Source of the DNA: Reyranella sp.
GTDB lineage: Bacteria > Pseudomonadota > Alphaproteobacteria > Reyranellales > Reyranellaceae
Length of the DNA stretch: 50,074 nt
Assembly: GCF_004297265.1 (NCBI RefSeq)
Contig: NZ_SCUT01000041.1
Coordinates: 1-50,074 of the forward strand
Direction of reading: 5' to 3'
In this document: positions 42,699 to 50,074 of the stretch, in pieces
How positions within the stretch are numbered: position 1 is the first letter of the stretch
Layout: every line of letters starts with the position of its first letter
The notes under the pieces: model-generated
Told to the model about the DNA's origin: nothing
Databases searched by the model: none
Seen by the model: the letters and a program-made list of their open reading frames with translations, nothing else
Translations under genes and position numbers: made by a program

Positions 42699-43516
42699 TC
42701 GATCAGCCGGACGGAACAGTCCACCGTCATCTTCGCATCGCCGAAGCCGACCCGGCGTCCGCTGACCGGCGCGGCATCGCGATAGTCGAGGCCCACCGCG
42801 ACACGCAGACTGTCGCCGCGGGGGCTGATGCCGTTGGCGGGGTCGAAGCCCACCCATTCGAGCCCCGGTACCCAGGCTTCGGCCCAGGAATGGCTGGTCC
42901 GGCCGACATGCAGCTCGGGATCGTCGTTGCGGAGATAGCCGCTGACATAGCGGGCGGGCACGCCGAGGCGGCGGCAGCAGGCGATGAAGATGTGGGTCTC
43001 GTCCTGCGCCACGCCGGCGCCGCGCGTCAGCGCCTCGGCGGCCGTCGTGTCCACGGTCGAGACCCCGGTCTTGTAGGCCACGCGCGCCGAGATCCGCTCC
43101 ATCAGCTCATGCAGGACGGTGACCCGCTGCGCGGGCTCCGCGGCGCGCTCGGCGAAGCCCTCGATCACCGGATCGAAGGTCGCATCGTGACGCGCAAGGC
43201 CCGAGTTGCGCAGCCAGAAGGGCGCCGGCAGGGTCGGCTCCTCGACATAGCGCAGCCACTGGTCGGTACCGCTGTATTCATAGATGCCCTGCACCACGAT
43301 CTCGACGTTGTCGTGCTGTTGGGCGACCGAGAAGGTCGTCACCTGGTTGCCGTGCCCGTCCTTCCATTCCGACTTCTTGCCGGGCCCGTCGATGCGCCAC
43401 GATACGATGCGCTGCGCCGCCGCGGGCTTGGGCGTGAGACGCACGTCGTGGATCGAATGTCCGGAAGGCTGGTCGAACTGGAAGCGCGTGGCGTGGTGGA
43501 CGGAAAAGCGCATCAT
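42695..43516 (-). CDS. Transglutaminase-like family protein
   Basis: A 273-residue protein. N-terminal beta domain (FSVHHATRFQFDQPSGHSIH, VRLTPKP). The transglutaminase/protease-like triad is visible as the Cys of ETHIFIACCRRLGVPARYVS, the His of GRTSHSWAEAWVPGLEW, and the Asp of VGFDPANGISP. Start is one of two tandem ATGs; the open frame continues to a TTG overlapping the alpha-E stop. It is the last gene of a conserved three-gene unit with the alpha-E and ATP-grasp genes, whose joint function (peptide ligation/cleavage or a peptide-modifying role) is not known. Confidence 0.92.
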   Translation of the reverse strand: MMRFSVHHATRFQFDQPSGHSIHDVRLTPKPAAAQRIVSWRIDGPGKKSEWKDGHGNQVTTFSVAQQHDNVEIVVQGIYEYSGTDQWLRYVEEPTLPAPFWLRNSGLARHDATFDPVIEGFAERAAEPAQRVTVLHELMERISARVAYKTGVSTVDTTAAEALTRGAGVAQDETHIFIACCRRLGVPARYVSGYLRNDDPELHVGRTSHSWAEAWVPGLEWVGFDPANGISPRGDSLRVAVGLDYRDAAPVSGRRVGFGDAKMTVDCSVRLID

Positions 43517-43521
43517 TCTGC

Positions 43522-44454
43522 TCAATCCAGGAGGAACTGTCGGCCGATTTCGTCCGACAGCGTGCCGATGTCGCCACGCAGACCGCCCAGGAATTTCGCC
43601 AGGCCGACGTCGAATATCCTGTCGATCCGCGCGTAGCGCAGCCGCGCGTGCAGCTCGCCGGCCAGCCGGTCCGCCTCGCCATGCGTGCCGTAAGTGTCAG
43701 CCAGCTCGCGCATGTTGAGGTCGACCATCCAGAGGCAGTGATGGACGGAACGCGGCACGTCGCGCCGCAGCATCATCAGCTCCGCCACCTTCATGGGATT
43801 GAGCGAGCTGCGGTAGATGCGCCGGTATGTCCGCACCGCGCCGATGCAGGCCAGCAGCTCGGACCAGGCGAAGTAGTCGAGCCCCTCGGCGCTGGGATTG
43901 CCGTCGGGCCGCAGCAGGTGGAACTTCACGTCGAGGATGCGGCCGGTATTGTCCGCGCGCTCGAGGAAGGCGCCGAGCTGCAGGAAGTTGTTGGCTTCGT
44001 CGCGCAGCAGGGTCACCTGCGCCGCCCCGAAGATCATCACCGCCTGCTTCTTCACCGACTCGATCAGCGCCCCGCGATCGAGTGTGGCGCGGTTGCCGCG
44101 CAGGCGGGCGCTGAGTTCGAGCCAGAGCGCGTTCAGGCTCTCCCAGACATCGACGGTGATGTTGTTGCGCTCCTCGCGGGCGTTGCGCCGCGCCGCACCG
44201 ATCGAATTGACGATGGAGGAGGGGTTGTTCTCGTCGAGCACCAGGAAGTCGATCAGGCTGGCGAGACGATCGCCCTGGGCCTGGCTCTGGCGGAACTCGT
44301 CCTCCATGCCGAAGATCGCCGCGACGCCGGCGGCTTCCTCGCCGCGCGACTGCAGGGCCATGCGCTGGGTCGCCTCGATCAGCCGGGCCGTCGACTTGGC
44401 GCGCTGCAGGTAGCGGCCCATCCAGTAGAGATTCTTCGCGGTGCTGCTCAACAT
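43522..44454 (-). CDS. Alpha-E domain-containing protein
   Basis: A 310-residue, nearly all-helical protein of the alpha-E (DUF403) family: LSSTAKNLYWMGRYLQRAKS at the start, RNNITVDVWESLNALW, LLRDEANNFLQLGAFLERADNT, and TYRRIYRSSLNPMKVAELMM. It always travels with a circularly permuted ATP-grasp enzyme and often a transglutaminase, as here. The biochemical role is unknown; partner of the ATP-grasp enzyme is the usual inference. Nine bases after the ATP-grasp stop. Confidence 0.93.
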   Translation of the reverse strand: MLSSTAKNLYWMGRYLQRAKSTARLIEATQRMALQSRGEEAAGVAAIFGMEDEFRQSQAQGDRLASLIDFLVLDENNPSSIVNSIGAARRNAREERNNITVDVWESLNALWLELSARLRGNRATLDRGALIESVKKQAVMIFGAAQVTLLRDEANNFLQLGAFLERADNTGRILDVKFHLLRPDGNPSAEGLDYFAWSELLACIGAVRTYRRIYRSSLNPMKVAELMMLRRDVPRSVHHCLWMVDLNMRELADTYGTHGEADRLAGELHARLRYARIDRIFDVGLAKFLGGLRGDIGTLSDEIGRQFLLD

Positions 44455-44463
44455 GGGAGGGGC

Positions 44464-45900
44464 CTATCTGCCATCCGCCTGGTCCGGTGCCAGCACCCAG
44501 GTGTCCTTGGTGCCGCCCCCCTGGCTCGAATTGACGACCAGCGAACCTTCCTTGAGGGCGACGCGCGTGAGGCCACCCGGCACGATGGTGATCTTCTTAC
44601 CCGAGAGCACGAACGGACGCAGGTCGACGTGCCGCGGCGCCACGCCCTGGTTCACGAAGGTCGGGCAGGTCGACAAGGAGAGGGTCGGCTGGGCGATGTA
44701 GTTGTCCGGCCGCGCCTTCAGCAGCAACGCGAATTCCTCGATCTCGGCCTTGCTCGAGGTCGGGCCGACCAGCATGCCCTTGCCGCCCGATCCGTGCACT
44801 TCCTTCACCACGATCTCGGAGAGATGCTCGAGCACGTATTTGTAGTCGTCGGGTCGGTCGCAGCGCCAGGTCGGCACGTTCTGCAGGATCGGCTCCTCGC
44901 CGAGATAGAAGCGCACCATCTCCGGAACATAGGTGTAAGTCGACTTGTCGTCGGCCACGCCATTGCCCAGCGCGTTGACGATGTTCACGCGGCCGGCGCG
45001 CAGGGCGCCCAGCAGGCCCGCGACGCCGAGGAAGGAGTCGGGCCGCATTGCCAGCGGATCGAGGAAGGCGTCGTCGACCCTGCGGTAGATCACGTCGACC
45101 CTCTGCGGCCCGCGCGGCGTGCGCATGAAGACGCGGCTTTCGTCGACGAAGAGATCGGAACCCTTCACCAGCTCGATGCCCATCTCGTCGGCCAGGAAGG
45201 CGTGCTCGAAATAGGCGCTGTTGTAATGGCCGGGCGTCAACAGTACGACGTTGGGTTCGGCATCGTCGCTGAAGGACACGGAGCGCAGCGTGGCCAGCAG
45301 CTCTTCGGAATAGTCGGCCACGGGAAGCACGCTCATGGCCGCGAAAAGCTCCGGCGCCAGCCGCATCATGACTTCGCGGTTCTCGAGGACGTAGGACACG
45401 CCGGACGGCGTGCGCACATTGTCCTCGAGGACGTAGAAATCCTTCTCGCCGACACGGACGAGGTCGATGCCGGCGATGTGGGCGTGCACGCCACCGGGAA
45501 GTTGCAGTCCCTGCGCCATGGCAACGAATTCGCCATTCATCAGGATCTGCTCTTCGGGGATGATGCCGGCGCGGCAGATTTCGCGCTGGCTATAGGCGTC
45601 GCTCAAGAAGGCGTTGAGGGCGCGCACGCGCTGCGACAGGCCCTTGTGCAGGAACTGCCACTCGTCGAACGCGATGACACGCGGGATGATGTCGAAGGGG
45701 ATCGTCGTCTCGGAACCTTCGGCCGCGCCGTAGGCGCCGAAGGTGATGCCGTGTCGACGGTAGAAAAGGTCGACTTCGGCACGAGTGGCCGCCACCCGTT
45801 CGGGCGAGGTCCGCGCCAGCCAGTCGGCGACACCTCGATAGGGCACCCGGATCGAACCGTCCGTGCCCGAGTTCATCTCATCGAATGCCTTGACCGCCAT
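44464..45900 (-). CDS. Circularly permuted type 2 ATP-grasp protein
   Basis: A 478-residue protein of the permuted ATP-grasp group. Motifs: KAFDEMNSGTDGSIRVPYRG at the start, FDIIPRVIAFDEWQFLHKGL, YVLEDNVRTPSGVSYVLENR (substrate/nucleotide site), YRRVDDAFLDPLAM, GVADDKSTYTYVPEMVRFYL, LSEIVVKEVHGSGGKGMLVG (Gly-rich ATP loop), and DLRPFVLSGKKITIVPGGLT. It probably forms an amide bond between a peptide and an amino acid. First gene of the three-gene unit. ATG 45912, four bases after AGGGGG, is an alternative start. Confidence 0.94.
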   Translation of the reverse strand: MAVKAFDEMNSGTDGSIRVPYRGVADWLARTSPERVAATRAEVDLFYRRHGITFGAYGAAEGSETTIPFDIIPRVIAFDEWQFLHKGLSQRVRALNAFLSDAYSQREICRAGIIPEEQILMNGEFVAMAQGLQLPGGVHAHIAGIDLVRVGEKDFYVLEDNVRTPSGVSYVLENREVMMRLAPELFAAMSVLPVADYSEELLATLRSVSFSDDAEPNVVLLTPGHYNSAYFEHAFLADEMGIELVKGSDLFVDESRVFMRTPRGPQRVDVIYRRVDDAFLDPLAMRPDSFLGVAGLLGALRAGRVNIVNALGNGVADDKSTYTYVPEMVRFYLGEEPILQNVPTWRCDRPDDYKYVLEHLSEIVVKEVHGSGGKGMLVGPTSSKAEIEEFALLLKARPDNYIAQPTLSLSTCPTFVNQGVAPRHVDLRPFVLSGKKITIVPGGLTRVALKEGSLVVNSSQGGGTKDTWVLAPDQADGR

Positions 45901-45984
45901 CCGGCATTTCACCCCCTGTCAAATAACCATATAAGCAATCGACGGGCCAACAAAGTGCCCGCGGTCATCGGGCGGAGGCGCGGC

Positions 45985-46974
45985 ATGAAGCAGGTGCTGA
46001 TCGATCGGTACGGGACCCCCTGGGACGTGGCGCGTTGCGCCGACGTACCCGACGTCGGCGAACCGGCAGCGGATGAGGTCGTGTTCGATGTGCTGGCCTT
46101 TCCGATCAATCCGGCGGACATGTGGTTCTGCAAGGGCAGCTACAGGCTGAAGCCGCCGCTACCCGCGACACCTGGCGCCGAATGCGTCGGTCGGGTCACC
46201 GCGGTCGGTTCGGCCGTGAAGCACGTGAAGGCGGGCGACCCGGTCATCAACCTGCAGCGCGAGAACTGGGCGCAGAAGCGGCGCGTGAAGGGCGACGACG
46301 CCATCCCGCTGCCGGCCGGCATCGACCTGCGCCAGGCCGCGATGGTGCGCATCAACCCGCCGACGGCGCGGCTCATGCTGTCGGACTTCGTCGATCTCGC
46401 GCCCGGCGAATGGGTCATCCAGAACGTCGCCAACTCGGCGGTCGGCCGGCTGCTGATCGTGCAGGCCCATCAGCGCGGCCTGCGCACGGCCAATGTCGTG
46501 CGCCGCGCCGAGCTTGCGGACGAACTGAAGGCGCTGGGCGCCGACGTCGTGCTGGTCGACGGCGACGATCTCGCCGACCGCGTCGCGGGCGCGACCGGCA
46601 AGGCCGCGATCCGGCTGGGGATCGAGGCGATCGGCGGCGCCGCGACCGGTCGCCTCGTCGAGTGCGTAGCGACCGAGGGCACCGTCGTGCACTATGGCTC
46701 GATGAGCGGCGAGGACCCCAAGGTGGGGCGCAGCAACTTCATTTACCGTGGCGTCAGACTAACCGGTTTCATGCTGGGGCGCGGCCTCGCCAGGCGCAAT
46801 GCGGCGAAGATCCGTGAAATCTACGCGGAGCTGGCCGGACAGGTCATGGCGGGGACGCTGTACGCGCCGGTGGACACGGTCTATCCGATCGAGAAGATCA
46901 AGGACGCGCTGGCGCATGCCGACAAAGGCGGGCGCAACGGCAAGATCCTGGTGGCGCCCAACGGCGCGATTTGA
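45985..46974 (+). CDS. Medium-chain reductase, quinone/enoyl reductase-like, zinc-free
   Basis: A 329-residue MDR-superfamily protein. The N-terminal GroES-like domain has VFDVLAFPINPADMWFCKGSY, TPGAECVGRVTAVGSAVKHV and KAGDPVINL. The nucleotide-binding fold uses QNVANSAVGRLLIVQAHQRG, the S-A-V-G-R pattern of 2-enoyl thioester reductases (MECR type), followed by AELADELKALGADVVLVDGD. No structural-zinc Cys cluster. It probably reduces an enoyl thioester or quinone with NADPH. GGAGG is six bases before the ATG. An NTF2-like gene follows 16 bases downstream. Confidence 0.9.
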   Translation: MKQVLIDRYGTPWDVARCADVPDVGEPAADEVVFDVLAFPINPADMWFCKGSYRLKPPLPATPGAECVGRVTAVGSAVKHVKAGDPVINLQRENWAQKRRVKGDDAIPLPAGIDLRQAAMVRINPPTARLMLSDFVDLAPGEWVIQNVANSAVGRLLIVQAHQRGLRTANVVRRAELADELKALGADVVLVDGDDLADRVAGATGKAAIRLGIEAIGGAATGRLVECVATEGTVVHYGSMSGEDPKVGRSNFIYRGVRLTGFMLGRGLARRNAAKIREIYAELAGQVMAGTLYAPVDTVYPIEKIKDALAHADKGGRNGKILVAPNGAI

Positions 46975-46990
46975 ACGAGGGAGTGGAAGA

Positions 46991-47365
46991 ATGAGTTCCG
47001 ACGTCGCGGCGATCGAGAAGGTGCTTCAGGTCTATTTCGACGGCCTGTACGAGGGCGACACGAAGAAGCTGGGCGAGGCTTTCCATCCGGCCTCGCACCT
47101 GTACAGTGCCAGCCCCGACGGCAAGGCCGCGGACATGCCGCGTGCCGACTGGTTCAATATGGTCGAGAGCCGCAAGTCGGCCAAGGACAGTGGCAGCGAG
47201 CGCCGCGACCGTATCGTTTCGATCGACTTTTCCGGCCCGGCGACGGCCTTCGCCAAGGTCGAGTGCCAGATCCCGCCGCGCTACTTCACCGACTATCTGA
47301 CCCTTCTAAAAGTAGAAGGCCGCTGGCAGGTCATTGCCAAGGCCTTCCACACCGTCACCAGGTAG
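46991..47365 (+). CDS. NTF2-like / putative lumazine-binding family protein
   Basis: A 124-residue single-domain protein: VAAIEKVLQVYFDGLYEGD, LGEAFHPASHLYSASPDGK, then beta strands RIVSIDFSGPATAFAKVECQ and LTLLKVEGRWQVIAKAFHTV. This matches the putative lumazine-binding branch of the NTF2-like fold. It follows the MDR reductase by 16 bases with its own GGAAG, so both are probably cotranscribed; a small-molecule binding role is inferred. Confidence 0.87.
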   Translation: MSSDVAAIEKVLQVYFDGLYEGDTKKLGEAFHPASHLYSASPDGKAADMPRADWFNMVESRKSAKDSGSERRDRIVSIDFSGPATAFAKVECQIPPRYFTDYLTLLKVEGRWQVIAKAFHTVTR

Positions 47366-47390
47366 ATGAATGAGCGGGGGCGCGAGGAGC

Positions 47391-47936
<546 letters not shown>

Positions 47937-48216
47937 GACGATTTCCTCAGGCGATTCCGCGGTCCTGCCGCGGCGGGCGGGACCTTATAGGCCGGTCCCC
48001 GAAAGACAAGCGGCAACTTCGGGGCGCTTCCGGAGCGGTATGCTGCACCTGCGTACAGTGTCGTCAGGGCGCGGCTGCGACTGGCCGCCACATACCGACG
48101 GAGGCCGAAAACCCGTTACCACCCACGGCTATATCTGGTACTAACCCGTTTGAAATGCGGGGGATTTTGCGGGTCGGAAAAGCCTGCCGGATCTGAACCG
48201 CCGAGGGGACGGATGC

Positions 48217-49083
48217 ATGGTCGTTAAGCGTGGATTGGGCGTCGTTGGACTGTTGGCGGCAATGGCCGGATTCGGCCTGGCTGCGCCGGCCCAGGCGCAG
48301 AAGGTCATCGGTGTGCCGCACGATTGGCAGCTGAACTTCCCGCCGCCCTACACGCCGATCATGGAGCGGGTGGAATCGCTGCACGATCTGCTGCTGGTGA
48401 TCATCACCCTCATCTGCGTCTTCGTGCTGCTGCTGCTGGTTTACGCGGTGTGGCGTTTCCATGCCGGTCGCAACCCGACCCCGACGACCGTGACGCACAA
48501 CACGCTGCTCGAGATCGCCTGGACGATCATCCCGATCCTGATCCTGGTGGTGGTCGCCATCCCGTCCTTCCGCCTGCTCTATTACAGCGACAAGGCGACC
48601 GACGCGGCGTTGACGGTCAAGGTCACCGGCCATCAGTGGTACTGGTCGTACAATTATCCCGACCAGGGCGATTTCACGGTCGAGAGCCGCATGCTGAGCG
48701 AAGCCGACCGCGCCAAGACCAAGCCGCAGGTGCCGCGCCTGCTCGCCGTCGACGAGGAGATGGTGATCCCGGCCAACACCGTGGTGCGCATCATCGGCAC
48801 GGCCGAGGGCGGCAGCATGCACGGCTGGACGGTCCCGGGCTTTGGCATCAAGAAGACGGTGATCCCCGGGCGCCTCAACGAGGGCTGGATCAGCGTCAAG
48901 GAAGAGGGCCTCTATTTCGGCCAGTGCTCGCAGATCTGCGGCCAGAACCACAGCTTCATGCCGATCGGTATCCGCGTGGTCTCGCGGGCCGACTTCGACA
49001 AATGGGTTGCGGACAAGAAGATGGCCGCCGGGCTCGCGCCCGCGACCGATGTCGCCTCCGCCGCCACTCCCGCCAACCGCTAA
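48217..49083 (+). CDS. coxB: Cytochrome c oxidase subunit II
   Basis: A 288-residue subunit II of aa3-type oxidase. Signal sequence ending APAQAQ, then two TM helices (about residues 48-70 and 91-113). The cupredoxin domain has GHQWYWSYNYPDQGDF, MHGWTVPGFGIKKTVIPGR and the CuA ligands in FGQCSQICGQNHSFMP (two Cys, His, Met, with Glu replaced by Gln-Ile as usual at that site). It accepts electrons from cytochrome c. No CcO-type cytochrome c domain is fused. The ctaD gene starts 24 bases later. Confidence 0.97.
   Translation: MVVKRGLGVVGLLAAMAGFGLAAPAQAQKVIGVPHDWQLNFPPPYTPIMERVESLHDLLLVIITLICVFVLLLLVYAVWRFHAGRNPTPTTVTHNTLLEIAWTIIPILILVVVAIPSFRLLYYSDKATDAALTVKVTGHQWYWSYNYPDQGDFTVESRMLSEADRAKTKPQVPRLLAVDEEMVIPANTVVRIIGTAEGGSMHGWTVPGFGIKKTVIPGRLNEGWISVKEEGLYFGQCSQICGQNHSFMPIGIRVVSRADFDKWVADKKMAAGLAPATDVASAATPANR

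Positions 49084-50074
<991 letters not shown>

Noticed and set aside
43648..45984. Plus-strand frame of about 780 codons ahead of the MDR reductase
   Set aside because: It runs antisense to the alpha-E and ATP-grasp genes, which have clear family motifs; only the part from 45985 is real protein.

Overview
The window is high-GC, gene-dense bacterial chromosome with alphaproteobacterial character. The evidence is a dnaG-rpoD pair with a yqeY-like gene next to it, a long sigma-70 with region 1.1, carAB followed by greA, an Lrp/trxB/LysR neighbourhood, a caa3/aa3-type coxB-ctaD start, and many Tat-exported substrate-binding proteins, CoA transferases and acyl-CoA dehydrogenases. A Rhodospirillales or Hyphomicrobiales soil-type organism (Reyranella-like) is my inference from gene content only. 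I see no prophage, IS element or CRISPR array.

Layout. 1-13.5 kb: tail of an OmpA-type protein, a polytopic polymerase-like membrane protein, topoisomerase IB, a ROK kinase whose motifs run in permuted order, a Crp/Fnr regulator, small exported and membrane proteins, a TAXI-TRAP transporter (binding protein, terminator hairpin, fused permease), an HlyD-type adaptor, tRNA-Thr(GGT), an ACMSD-type amidohydrolase, two tiny sibling lipoproteins and a full OmpA-type lipoprotein almost identical at its C-terminal motif to the one cut by the left edge. 13.5-17.1 kb: XRE-cupin regulator plus DMT exporter, then divergent MarR and glutathione transferase genes around a clear pair of operators. 17.1-30.7 kb is housekeeping: rpoD, dnaG, yqeY-like, carA, carB, greA, a YciB/IspZ-like protein, Lrp, trxB and LysR. 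30.7-31.06 kb holds a structured, terminator-ended candidate small RNA.

31-38.6 kb carries a CoA-thioester catabolic block (acyl-CoA dehydrogenase, type III CoA transferase, enoyl-CoA hydratase, an orphan Bug/TctC binding protein) and then a periplasmic redox group read leftwards: a thioredoxin-fold selenoprotein candidate, its Ser-x-x-Cys sibling, and MsrP. 38.6-50 kb: an EF-G-like GTPase, aspartate aminotransferase, the transglutaminase / alpha-E / ATP-grasp trio, a quinone-reductase-like MDR enzyme with an NTF2-like partner, a periplasmic cyclophilin, and the start of the cytochrome c oxidase operon, cut at the right edge.

The most notable object is the gene at 38075-38509 (minus strand). 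It has one in-frame TGA at codon 41, placed to make a U-G-G-C-K redox motif (compare thioredoxin C-G-P-C-K). The same frame stays open for 103 codons after it and stays similar to the adjacent sibling. Exactly 11 nt after the TGA lies a hairpin with a bulged U and a G/U-containing loop, the geometry of the E. coli fdhF SECIS. An ordinary gene caller splits or drops this gene. No Sec-machinery gene lies in the window, so the selenocysteine reading is a strong inference, not a proof.
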